From Bacillota bacterium (GTDB taxonomy: Bacteria > Bacillota > Clostridia > Acetivibrionales > DSM-1351): a DNA stretch of 48,938 bases. Numbering within the stretch: position 1 is the first letter of the stretch; each line of letters starts with the position of its first letter. Shown here piece by piece: positions 30,123 through 37,985 of this stretch. Both the position numbers and the translations under genes were made by a program. The stretch lies in the NCBI GenBank assembly GCA_023444055.1, contig JAEZRV010000053.1, positions 1 through 48,938 on the forward strand, written 5' to 3'. The notes below the pieces were generated by a model, which had not been told where the DNA came from, made no database searches, and saw nothing but the letters and a program-made list of their open reading frames with translations.

Positions 30123-30151
30123 TTGACATTTATGTATCGTAATGGTATTAT
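30123..30151 (+). promoter_or_regulatory. SigA-type promoter, secreted protein 1
   Basis: TTGACA (30123-30128), 17-bp spacer, TATTAT (30146-30151), about 34 bp before the start codon. It is conserved in the duplicate as TTTACA-17-TATTAT. Confidence 0.8.
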
Positions 30152-30184
30152 CTTGTAATGTGTATATGACCGAAAGGAGAAAAA

Positions 30185-30889
30185 ATGAAAAAAATAAAAA
30201 AACTGTTAGGTATTGTATTAGCGTTAGCTTTAGTAATAAATATTAGTTTTGGTTTGACATGCACTAAAGTTGATGCTGCATCAAATGTAGCATATGTATG
30301 GATTGCATCATGTACAAGTGGAACAACGGGGCATGCATTTATAGCAGTAAAGAATGTATCATCAACTAATATTGTTGTAGGACTGAGACCGCTTGGTCCA
30401 GGTAAAATAGTTACATTAGGTACATACGGAAACTTAGAGGATGGACAATGTTTGTATTATAATGTTGAGAAGTATTGTATGAATGATTCTAATGCTAACA
30501 ATAATTATACTCCCAATAAATATATTGGTGAGTACATAACAAGTAGTGAATTATCAACATTAAATAGTACGATTAATAGTCATACGAGTTGGTCACTATC
30601 ATATAACTGTGCAGGCTTTGCGGCAGATTGCTGGAATTCTTTTTCAGATAGAACTCTTTCAGCAAACAGCTTTTTTATTGCTAATCAATACTATTGGTCG
30701 CCTGTTACTCTCCCTTCATACTTAGCAATTAATATAGAACAACAATCATCATATAGCACTAATTTATCAATCTCAGGATCATGTAGCAGTGGAGAGGTTT
30801 ACTATCAACCAACATCCACATCATATGGAACAGCATCTTTAGATACTATAGATTTATTAACAAGTTCTTCTGAATCTATAGGTAGTTAA
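30185..30889 (+). CDS. Secreted cysteine-peptidase-like protein, copy 1
   Basis: 234 aa, with a clear signal peptide (KKIKKLLG, hydrophobic core, likely cleavage after VDAAS near 30). The mature part has a GHAFIAVKN motif near the N-terminus and NCAGFAADCWN in the second half. A His in an early strand and a Cys at the start of a later helix match the pattern of permuted papain-fold (NlpC/P60- or YiiX-like) enzymes. That fold assignment is my inference. The C-terminal tail is Ser/Thr-rich. AAAGGAG precedes the ATG and a consensus promoter lies upstream. It is divergent from the NRPS operon and duplicated next door (copy 2, with GHSFLAVQN and NCASFAADCWN). A cell-wall or peptide-processing role is possible. 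Confidence 0.65.
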   Translation: MKKIKKLLGIVLALALVINISFGLTCTKVDAASNVAYVWIASCTSGTTGHAFIAVKNVSSTNIVVGLRPLGPGKIVTLGTYGNLEDGQCLYYNVEKYCMNDSNANNNYTPNKYIGEYITSSELSTLNSTINSHTSWSLSYNCAGFAADCWNSFSDRTLSANSFFIANQYYWSPVTLPSYLAINIEQQSSYSTNLSISGSCSSGEVYYQPTSTSYGTASLDTIDLLTSSSESIGS

Positions 30890-31006
30890 AATATAAACTT
30901 TAAATCAGAAGATGAAAATAGGGTAGCCTTATAAATTTTAACAGGTCATATACACATTATATAAATATACATTAGTATAATATTGGAATAAATTGTAAAA
31001 TACAAT

Positions 31007-31042
31007 GAAAATCCTATCATCTATGATTGGTAAGGGATTTTC
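31007..31042 (+). terminator. Possible terminator between the duplicated genes
   Basis: GAAAATCC (31007-31014) pairs with GGATTTTC (31035-31042), with an inner ATCAT/ATGAT pairing, then CTTTATTA. The T-run is weak. It is not obviously present after copy 2. Confidence 0.45.
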
Positions 31043-31075
31043 CTTTATTAAAATTTGCCATGTTTTCTCCCCCCT

Positions 31076-31096
31076 ACATGTGCTCAGAGCACATGT
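31076..31096. promoter_or_regulatory. Perfect 10-bp palindrome upstream of secreted protein 2
   Basis: ACATGTGCTC and GAGCACATGT flank a single A. The matching place in copy 1 (about 29986-30005) keeps only a degenerate version. Being short, perfect and about 190 bp before the gene, it could be an operator or the head of a transcript structure. No binding protein is known to me. Confidence 0.4.
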
Positions 31097-31220
31097 CCAT
31101 TTAAGGATTTAATTATACTAAATTCTTTGCAATTGTAACTTCCGTTGCACCATTAATAGCGGAAGTTATAAATTCATAAAATACATCAATTTTATAAAAT
31201 AATTACATTTTTTATATATG

Positions 31221-31249
31221 TTTACATTTATATTTCTTAATGGTATTAT
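31221..31249 (+). promoter_or_regulatory. SigA-type promoter, secreted protein 2
   Basis: TTTACA (31221-31226), 17-bp spacer, TATTAT (31244-31249). It is the counterpart of the copy 1 promoter, with one -35 mismatch. Confidence 0.75.
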
Positions 31250-31286
31250 ATCATAATAATGTGTATATGACTGAAAGGAGAAAAAA

Positions 31287-32003
31287 ATGTTAAAAACAAA
31301 AAAACTGTTAGGTATTGTATTAACGTTAGCTCTAGTACTAAATATTAGTTTTGGGTTGACATGCACTAAAGTTGATGCTGCATCATATGTAGCATATGTA
31401 AATGTCGTATCATATGAAGGTAATGATGGAGTGGGATTAGGGCATTCATTTTTAGCTGTACAGAATACATCATCATCTACTATTACTATAGGAAAAATGC
31501 AGCTTGCTCCAGGCAAAACAGTTACGTTAGGTACATTCGGAAACCTAGAGGATGGAAAATGTTTGTATTATAATGTTGAGAAGTATTGTATGAATGATTC
31601 TAATAGTAACAATAATTTTACTCCCAATAAATTTCTTGGTGAGTACATAACAAGTAGTGAATTATCAACATTAAATAGTACGATTAATAGCAACACGAGT
31701 TGGACATTATCAGATAACTGTGCCTCATTTGCGGCAGATTGTTGGAATTCTTTTTCAGATAGACAAGTTTCTTCAAATAGCATATTTTTATATAATCAAT
31801 ACTATTACGACCCTATTGCTAATCCTCATTTCTTAGCAGGTAATATTGAAAAACAATCAGGTAATAGCACTAATTTATTTATCCCAGGGCCATGTGGCAC
31901 GGGAGATGTTTACTATCAATCATCTTCCACATCATTATTAAAACAAAGCTCATTAAAGACTATGGATAAATTAAAAAGTTCTTCTTCATCTTTAGGTAGT
32001 TAA
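31287..32003 (+). CDS. Secreted cysteine-peptidase-like protein, copy 2
   Basis: 238 aa, a paralogue of the protein at 30185-30889 with the same signal peptide and layout. GHSFLAVQN holds the candidate His and NCASFAADCWN the candidate Cys; both are kept, so both copies may be active. Differences cluster in the loop before the His motif (EGNDGVGL) and in the C-terminal third, suggesting divergence of substrate. The ribosome site GAAAGGAG and a promoter are conserved. No downstream partner is obvious; the ClbP-like peptidase gene begins 225 bp further on the same strand. Confidence 0.65.
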   Translation: MLKTKKLLGIVLTLALVLNISFGLTCTKVDAASYVAYVNVVSYEGNDGVGLGHSFLAVQNTSSSTITIGKMQLAPGKTVTLGTFGNLEDGKCLYYNVEKYCMNDSNSNNNFTPNKFLGEYITSSELSTLNSTINSNTSWTLSDNCASFAADCWNSFSDRQVSSNSIFLYNQYYYDPIANPHFLAGNIEKQSGNSTNLFIPGPCGTGDVYYQSSSTSLLKQSSLKTMDKLKSSSSSLGS

Positions 32004-32228
32004 AAATATAAACTTTAAATAAGAAGATGAAAATAGGGTAGCCTTATAAATTTTAACAGATCATATGCACATTATTTAAATATACATTAGTATAATATTA
32101 AAATAAAATGTAAAATTAAAAATATAGTTTAATGGGGATAAACTTTTTGACTGATGCTTTGACTTAACTAAAAAACACCTAACTTATAATTTATTCGTTT
32201 TATATATTATAAAACAAAGGAGACTATA

Positions 32229-33737
32229 TTGAATTTAGTTAAATGGGTTACTACAATAACTTTAGTTTTATTAATACTATCATTTAATTCTTCCGCCATA
32301 GCCATGGCGGATACCATAACAATTGATCCATACTTTTCTAATATAGATAAATACATTGATGCATATGTCAATAAATCTGGTATACCTGGACTTTCTGTTG
32401 GTATTGTAAAGGATAACCAAATTGTGTACCTTAGAAGTTTTGGAAGTGCAGATAATAAAGGTAGAAGTGTAACACCACAAACACCCTTTATTCTTGGCTC
32501 AACAAGTAAATCATTCACTGCACTGGCTATTATGCAAATGGTAGAAAAAGGCAAGTTAAATCTTGATGACACTGTCCAAAAGTATCTGCCTTGGTTCAGA
32601 GTTGAAAATCTTGAATCGTCATCAAAGATTACTATTCGCCATTTACTCAACCATACCAGTGGTATGTCAAGAAATGGAGCATATTCATTGATATCTATGT
32701 CTGACCTGAATGATTTAGAAAGATACATACGGAAATTAAGGAGTGTTAAGTTGACACAATCTGTAGGAGCCTCCTTTCAGTACTCAAATGAAGGTTATCA
32801 GATACTTGGATTGATAGTTGAGTCTATCTCAGGTTTGTCTTTTAGTGACTATATTAGTAGAAATATTTTTGTACCACTTCAAATGAAGCACAGTTATACT
32901 TCCAAAGTGGATGCTAAAGCAAATGGTTTGGCAGAGGGTAATAGAGTTATATTTGGGTTTCCTGTTACCTCAGACTTGATGTATCCAAAAGCATATATTC
33001 CTATTGGATATTTAATTTCAAGTTCGGAGGATATGTGTAATTATCTAATATGTCAGATGAATGATGGTGTTTTTGAAAACAAAAGAGTTGCTTCATCATC
33101 AACAATTAATGAAATGCATAAGCCTGCTATAAAAATCGAGAGTAACTCATACTATGGAATGGGATGGTTTTCAGGGTTAACAAATGGAGTATATACGGTA
33201 AAACATACTGGTTCTGTAGAGGACTATTATAGTTATATGGCTATAATTCCAAAAGGTAACTGGGGTGTAATTGTTTTGTCGAATGTGAATAATGTCATAA
33301 CAGGCTATAAGCCCGCAAAATCTATAGCAGAAGGAATAATCAGTTACTTAGGAGGGGAACAGTTACCACCCATTAAGAGCAGTTATATCAAATCGTATAT
33401 TTTAATTAATATTATTGTACTATTAGTTATTATTTCTCTGCTATCAAGAGTTGTAACAATAAGACGATGGGCTAGGAGTATAAAAAAACAAAAACTATTT
33501 AAAACTTGTTTATATATTATTATAGTATACTTTCTTTTCCCCACAATTATCTTGTTCGAATTTCCAATACTCTCAGGATTTCCTTGGCACTTTGCTGTGA
33601 AATATAGTCCGGACATTGCTTGGGTTCTGTTATTAGGCTCCATTTTCCTGATAGTATTAGGTATTATTAAAGTAATTGTATTTGTATTTTCTATAAAGAA
33701 ATGGTTTCCTAAGTTTATAGAAAAAGATTCAATGTAA
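32229..33737 (+). CDS. Serine beta-lactamase-fold peptidase with three C-terminal TM helices (ClbP-like)
   Basis: 502 aa, starting at TTG (32229) with AAAGGAG about 7 nt before it. Residues 1-27 are a signal peptide. The peptidase S12/beta-lactamase domain shows S91-T-S-K94 (SxxK), Y185-S-N187 (YxN) and H326-T-G328. Three hydrophobic helices follow (about 388-406, 425-445, 463-488). This is the plan of ClbP, the colibactin-maturing peptidase (about 504 aa, SxxK near 95, Tyr near 186, three TM helices), and of ZmaM/XcnG-type prodrug peptidases that cleave after an N-acyl-D-residue. The catalytic domain should face outward. It lies close to an NRPS operon that makes an acylated D-residue. An ordinary PBP-like DD-peptidase or esterase of the same fold remains possible. 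Confidence 0.8.
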   Translation: MNLVKWVTTITLVLLILSFNSSAIAMADTITIDPYFSNIDKYIDAYVNKSGIPGLSVGIVKDNQIVYLRSFGSADNKGRSVTPQTPFILGSTSKSFTALAIMQMVEKGKLNLDDTVQKYLPWFRVENLESSSKITIRHLLNHTSGMSRNGAYSLISMSDLNDLERYIRKLRSVKLTQSVGASFQYSNEGYQILGLIVESISGLSFSDYISRNIFVPLQMKHSYTSKVDAKANGLAEGNRVIFGFPVTSDLMYPKAYIPIGYLISSSEDMCNYLICQMNDGVFENKRVASSSTINEMHKPAIKIESNSYYGMGWFSGLTNGVYTVKHTGSVEDYYSYMAIIPKGNWGVIVLSNVNNVITGYKPAKSIAEGIISYLGGEQLPPIKSSYIKSYILINIIVLLVIISLLSRVVTIRRWARSIKKQKLFKTCLYIIIVYFLFPTIILFEFPILSGFPWHFAVKYSPDIAWVLLLGSIFLIVLGIIKVIVFVFSIKKWFPKFIEKDSM

Positions 33738-33839
33738 GTGTTTAGATAATTCTTACATTCACAATTAATATAAAGTTATACCAAGCCCCAGCGTCATTTA
33801 CAAGTTCATTTTAAATATGAATTAAACACGATCACAACT

Positions 33840-34190
33840 GGATCAATTACAAAATCTTGTTTGTTTCTAAAATATGCAAATTCTATCCTAATCTTGGAGC
33901 AGAGTTTCAAGGATTATCATATGATGATAACAGCCCACACTGCTGTAGTACTAACACGATACATTATCCTGTCACTTGAAAATCGGCAAAATAAAGATCC
34001 TCGTGCTCTCGGAGAACTATTCTTCTTGTGTTATGATGAAGTCGCTGACATCAAGTTTGCAGAGGCTCTCTGCTGAAAAATGTTTTGGAAGAAGCTTTAT
34101 TTTTAACAATTGATCAAATAAGTCAACTTATTGATGCTTTTATCTCGAAGCTACTCGAACATTTTAAGGTGATAATGCTATACAAAAATG
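33840..34190 (+). pseudogene. IS4-like DDE transposase, frameshifted C-terminal remnant
   Basis: Three successive frames give adjoining transposase segments: CKFYPNLGAEFQGLSYDD, then AHTAVVLTRYIILSLENRQN, continuing to YDEVADIKFAEAL, then LLKNVLEEALFLTIDQISQL. They are joined by at least two frameshifts. The N-terminal two-thirds and any terminal repeats are absent. It is a decayed insertion-sequence fragment just downstream of the ClbP-like gene. Confidence 0.7.
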
Positions 34191-34269
34191 TATCATGATG
34201 TATATTAATATGGCTGAAGTATTGATTTTTCAAAGTTCATAGATTACTTTTCAACTGCAAAGTTTGAGT

Positions 34270-34535
34270 TAATAATATATAAGACTTGGCATACATAATA
34301 TATACTTCTAGTTGCTTCTGTTGGACCATATAAATTATTTAAGGTTGTTCTATGTCTATGGTACGATAACTTATTAAACTATTATACCCGCTTTAACGTT
34401 AACGCTTCACCACTAGCAAATATTTTATCAAGCTCCACAGGCTCTCTATTGCATTATTATTTTCTAAATATTCAAGAATATACCTAACGTTGGGGGAACA
34501 AAGTGTACTACTGTTATAGAAACATGTAATCCCTT
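34270..34535 (-). pseudogene. Decayed NRPS adenylation-domain fragment
   Basis: Minus-strand translation gives consecutive adenylation-domain pieces: VSITVVHFVPPTLGIFLEYL (A4-A5 region), KIFASGEALTLKRV, and NNLYGPTEAT (core A5). They lie in the right order but are broken by a stop and a frameshift. Nothing else of an NRPS is recognisable around it. The sequence differs from the three intact subunits at these motifs, so it looks like the relic of another module, or another NRPS gene, lost by rearrangement near the IS4-like remnant. Confidence 0.8.
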
Positions 34536-34572
34536 TTATCCTTAAAGAAAACATCCACAATTATTAATTATT

Positions 34573-34602
34573 TGATAAAAATTAAGACTATTCTGTATTA
34601 TT
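34573..34602 (+). promoter_or_regulatory. Probable promoter of the CPBP protease gene
   Basis: TTGATA (34573-34578), 18-bp spacer, TATTAT (34597-34602). It leaves a leader of about 95 nt that includes the inverted repeat at 34639-34679. Confidence 0.55.
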
Positions 34603-34638
34603 ATGGTAAGATGTTACTAGATAAATTTAATAAGCACT

Positions 34639-34679
34639 GATTAATTTTAAACTTTTTAGGTTAAATTTTAAAATTAATC
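34639..34679 (+). promoter_or_regulatory. 13-bp perfect inverted repeat in the CPBP leader
   Basis: GATTAATTTTAAA (34639-34651) and TTTAAAATTAATC (34667-34679) pair perfectly around a 15-nt loop and end a few bases before the ribosome site. It may be an operator or an RNA hairpin affecting initiation. No U-tract follows, so it is not a standard terminator. Confidence 0.45.
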
Positions 34680-34704
34680 TTTTAGAAGAAAGGAATTCTG
34701 TGAT

Positions 34705-35388
34705 ATGAACCAAAAATCCCTTGGAAGAATAATCGCATATATTGTTGTTCCAATTGTAGCTTGTATTATACTTTTTATATTAGAACAAATACTTACTGTG
34801 GATTATTACACTAAAACTATTGCTAAAATAATATTATTTATTTCTATTCCTATATTTGTTAACAAGTTGATGAAGTCCTCAAATAAACATATCAGGACAA
34901 GTAATAATTCTGTCAGGGATTTTAAAATTGGTGTGTGTATTGGATTAGGCATAATTATTGTTATTTTGCTAGCATATGTTGTATTTAAAAAACATATAGA
35001 TTCAACCGCCATTTTGAGGGAGCTTTCCAATAAATCAAATATAACTAAACAAAATTACCCTTTCATAGGGCTTTATATTATTTTTGGAAATTCATTTCTC
35101 GAAGAGTATTTCTTCAGAAACTTCATGTTTATAAATTTCTATAGAGCTGGTTGGAAAAATGTCGCATATGCATCATCTTCGTTATTATTTAGCATTTACC
35201 ACGTATCAATATTCAAAACATGGTTTCCTTCCGGTATAATTCTACTCTCACTATTAGGATTGCTCATTGCGGGCTTGTTTTTAGATTATGTTAACACCAA
35301 ATCTAATTCAATATTTAATTCGTGGATTATTCACATTTGCGCAGATATAGCAGTTATAGGAATTGGATATATGTGGTTACTAGGTTGA
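34705..35388 (+). CDS. CPBP-family intramembrane metalloprotease (CAAX-type)
   Basis: 227 aa with about six to seven hydrophobic helices. The CPBP/Abi signature is present: the EExxxR motif in FLEEYFFRNFMF (about 131-142), FSIYHVS with the second motif His, and a third motif WIIHICAD near the C-terminus. Family members process prenylated proteins or bacteriocin leaders, or give self-immunity to bacteriocins. The start has AGAAAGGA upstream. The next gene starts within 10-30 bp, so the two are co-transcribed. A link to the NRPS product is not shown. Confidence 0.85.
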   Translation: MNQKSLGRIIAYIVVPIVACIILFILEQILTVDYYTKTIAKIILFISIPIFVNKLMKSSNKHIRTSNNSVRDFKIGVCIGLGIIIVILLAYVVFKKHIDSTAILRELSNKSNITKQNYPFIGLYIIFGNSFLEEYFFRNFMFINFYRAGWKNVAYASSSLLFSIYHVSIFKTWFPSGIILLSLLGLLIAGLFLDYVNTKSNSIFNSWIIHICADIAVIGIGYMWLLG

Positions 35389-35416
35389 GACTAATAAAAT
35401 GATAGGAAAAAGTAAT

Positions 35417-36145
35417 ATGGAAAATATCTATATAATATTATCAGCAACACCCACCATAATGGGAAAATTAATTAGAACACTTACTAAGGAACCCTTTAAT
35501 CATTCCTCTATTAGTCTATCTGAGAATTGGAGTGAAATGTACTCTTACGCCCGTTACAATGTATCAAATCCACTTGTTGGCGGATTCATAAGGGAATATC
35601 CTCAAAGGTTATCCCTTGGCAAAGATAAAAAAGTATATATAGAGGTTTATGAAATTCAGGTATCTAAGGAACAATATGAAAAAATTAAAACATTTATCTA
35701 TAATATACGAGATGATAAAGAAAAATATATATATAATTCCATAGCTGCTGTAGGTCTTCTATTTGGTTCGAAATTTAATGCCTATAAGGCTGATATTTGT
35801 TCCAATTTTGTTGTAAAATCTCTTCTGTATGGTGATATTATACAAAATATTGATACTCAAAAAATTATTTCTCCTAGTGAAATTCGAAACATGATTAGCG
35901 AGTACTTGAATTTCAGTGGGTATTTAAACAATTACATACCAATTATGGGTGAATCATACGAATTATGTGACTTTTTTAATAAAACAAATATTATTATAGA
36001 ACTTAAAAAAACATTTTCCCACTTTTATACCTTATTTAAAAGATACATGCAAAATTATTTAAATTATACTTATGATAAAAAAAGGAAAATCCTCTTAAAA
36101 AATCACATTTCATCATCGGATAACAAGCACATAGCAAAAGAGTAA
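35417..36145 (+). CDS. YiiX/NlpC-like papain-fold protein
   Basis: 242 aa from ATG 35417 (AGGAAAAAG upstream); an ATG at 35399 would add six residues. The N-terminal strand ENIYIILSATPTIMGKLIR and FNHSSISL, with a candidate catalytic His, are followed near the middle by YKADICSNFVVKSLL, where ICSNF carries the candidate Cys. His-then-Cys order is that of permuted NlpC/P60 (YiiX, YebB) proteins. There is no signal peptide, so it is probably cytosolic. It is coupled to the CPBP protease upstream. The last 60 residues are basic and low-complexity. Function unknown. Confidence 0.6.
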   Translation: MENIYIILSATPTIMGKLIRTLTKEPFNHSSISLSENWSEMYSYARYNVSNPLVGGFIREYPQRLSLGKDKKVYIEVYEIQVSKEQYEKIKTFIYNIRDDKEKYIYNSIAAVGLLFGSKFNAYKADICSNFVVKSLLYGDIIQNIDTQKIISPSEIRNMISEYLNFSGYLNNYIPIMGESYELCDFFNKTNIIIELKKTFSHFYTLFKRYMQNYLNYTYDKKRKILLKNHISSSDNKHIAKE

Positions 36146-36369
36146 AAGGAAAAAACCAGAAAATAAAAAAATCTGTGACGACATTGATACAATAACTAAA
36201 GGTATGTATTACGTTGGTAAAATCGGTATAAATAGTAACGGTGTGACAGATAATATATCCTTTGAATATAAGGTTCTGGTGCAAATACTTCAAAATCAAT
36301 ATACTCATCACTAAAATGCTAGTCTTTTAAGCCATTGTACCAATTATCTTGTTTATAAATTCAACCTCT
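36146..36369. other. Intergenic stretch with a possible short coding relic
   Basis: A frame at 36147-36314 reads through without stops (KKPENKKICDDIDTITKG ... VLVQILQNQY), but it has no start codon or ribosome site and matches nothing I recognise. I treat it as a possible gene relic. Confidence 0.25.
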
Positions 36370-36550
36370 GAAATGACACATAGAATTTATTGAGGTCACT
36401 GAAAAAGTGTCCTCAATTTCTTAAATCTGTCCTTTTCGAATCATATGCATTATTTCAATTCCTGCTATGTTTTCTCAGCACTTTCAAAACTCCTAAATCC
36501 TAACATTGGCTTAACTTTTCGTTTAATAAATCTATGATCCTGTTTATAGC
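36370..36550 (-). pseudogene. IS6-family transposase, C-terminal remnant
   Basis: Minus-strand frames give QDHRFIKRKVKPMLGFRSF then, after a frameshift, IAGIEIMHMIRKGQ. This is the C-terminal end of an IS6/IS240-type transposase, closely similar to the copy at 41018-41719 but in inverted orientation. A GAGG-CACT/AGTG-CCTC hairpin (about 36393-36416) lies just past the last readable codons. Confidence 0.8.
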
Positions 36551-37380
36551 TTATTATCTAGTAAAATTACATATAAAATATTACTATTCAATTTATTTCT
36601 GTACCATCTAATAACCTCATACTCACTCCATCCTCATAAACCACAACCATCTCCACAAGTTAAAAATACAATTCAGCATCAAATTTTTCTATCAGTTGGG
36701 CTTCTTTAAAAATCTCAATAATCCTCTTGGAAGTAACTTTCTCCAAAATGTCCTTGCTTTTAATATGCTTTTGCCACTTTGCCATGTAGTAATCTATATT
36801 TTTCACTATCTCATTAAAAGCATTAACAAATGCCCGATATAAAACCTTTTCATTAATATGCCTGTTACAACACCCTATTTTCCCTTTAACCTTGTATTTG
36901 TTGTTACACTGCCAGATAGTTCTTTTTAATCTTTCGTCTGTTGAGTTCCATACCTTTCTTCCAAAGGTACTACCACAGCAGCCACAGAAAACTCTACCTG
37001 CAAACGGGTTATTGTTATTAGCATAGTCATACTTTTGAAATCCATGCTTTTTTGAAAATATCAGCCGTCTCTCCATTTCAAACTGAACGGCTTCCCATGT
37101 ATCCTTTTCAATAATTGCGGGATGGCTTTCTTCCACATAATATTGCGGTACAGCTCCGTTATTTTCAACCCTTTTCTTAGTAAGAAAATCAGTGGTATAC
37201 GTTTTTTGTAGAAGCGCTTCGCCTTTATACTTCTCGTTACTCAGCATTTTTCTTATACTGCCCTCATACCATTTTGCTTTTCCGTTCCAGTTTTGAATGC
37301 CTTCATTTTCAAGCTCGTGTGCGATTCTGTTAGAACCTTTACCATTAAGTAATCAGCATATATTCTTCTTACAACCTTTG

Positions 37381-37519
37381 CCTGCTTTGCAGTCGTTAAT
37401 CATTCTGTTAAACTACTCACGCTTTTTTGTACTAGTCCCTGTGATGCCTTCATCGGCATAGATTCCGGCAAATTGATAATCAGGATTGTTACATATATGT
37501 AGTATAATATTGTACCTGT
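37381..37519. repeat. Direct repeat within the recombinase gene, copy 1
   Basis: 139 bp nearly identical to 37716-37856, with a 2-nt deletion and a few substitutions. In this place it replaces part of the recombinase middle and shifts the frame. Confidence 0.9.
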
Positions 37520-37715
37520 AGAAAAACTTTCCTCCTGTGCCAAACTGGCTAAAATGGAAATTAATACCTCGCCTTTTGAATCCAATGTCCGTATATTTTC
37601 CTTCTCAAAAATAACCTCTACGCCAAGCTCCTTGAGTACTCTTACATAGTTCAAGCAATCTAAAGTGTTTCGAGCGAATCTTGATATAGACTTGGTTATT
37701 ATCACATCAATTTTT

Positions 37716-37856
37716 CCTGCTTTGCAGTCGTTAATCATTCTGTTAAACTGCTCACGCTTTTTTGTACTAGTCCCTGTGATACCCTCATCGGCATAGATAC
37801 CAGCAAATTTATAATCAGGATTGTTACATATATATGTAGTATAATATTGTACCTGT
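37716..37856. repeat. Direct repeat within the recombinase gene, copy 2 (original)
   Basis: 141 bp encoding the in-frame catalytic-domain segment from about the YYTTYICNNPDY to KREQFNRMINDCKAGK region. It is the source of the misplaced copy at 37381-37519. Confidence 0.9.
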
Positions 37857-37985
37857 GCCTCATAGCTTGATAACTGTTCTAATTGGTCTGTTGATACTCT
37901 GCAGTAAGCCGCCATTCTCTTTTTTTGCGGTTCAGCATTCTGTGCCGTATTTGTTCTGTTTGCCCTTACCCATTATGTTTTTTCT

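Larger units (their letters stand above)
29967..31003 (+). repeat. Tandem duplication unit, copy 1
   Basis: A roughly 1.0-kb unit containing a C-rich leader, a TTCTTTGCAAT...CTTCCGTTGCACCATTAAT block, promoter, secreted-protein gene and 3' tail (GAAGATGAAAATAGGGTAGC...). It is repeated at 31062-32117. Flanks and coding parts are all conserved, so this is a segmental duplication. Outer limits are approximate. Confidence 0.8.
31062..32117 (+). repeat. Tandem duplication unit, copy 2
   Basis: Second copy of the unit at 29967-31003, in direct orientation. Coding regions share the signal peptide, the LEDGKCLYYNVEKYCMNDSN block and the Cys/His motifs, and diverge most in the 3' third. The 3' tail GAAGATGAAAATAGGGTAGC is nearly identical in both. 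Confidence 0.8.
36660..37915 (-). pseudogene. Large serine recombinase, disrupted
   Basis: The N-terminal half (from ATG 37915, AAYCRVSTDQ) is a resolvase catalytic domain with the active-site serine in YCRVST and conserved TKSISRFARNTLD and SILASLAQEES. At 37519 it runs into a copy of its own residues about 20-67 in a shifted frame and stops at 37400. Homology resumes on the other side: VVRRIYADYLM, a one-base frameshift, then SNRIAHELENEGIQNWNGKAKWYEGSIRKMLSNEKYKGE. The zinc-ribbon part follows (CGCCGSTFGRK...CNNKYKVKGKIGC). About 40 residues of the middle appear missing. The recombinase is therefore not functional. It probably once moved an integrative element; attachment sites are not identified. 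Confidence 0.88.

Noticed and set aside
32147..32190. Promoter for the ClbP-like gene (TTGACT at 32159, TATAAT at 32185)
   Set aside because: Spacing of 20 bp is too long, and the alternative TTGACT at 32147 is further still; not reported as a feature.
37381..37856. Two near-identical blocks considered as a CRISPR or attachment-site pair
   Set aside because: Only two copies of about 140 bp, both inside a recombinase coding sequence; an internal gene duplication explains them. No CRISPR array, tRNA or rRNA was seen in the window.
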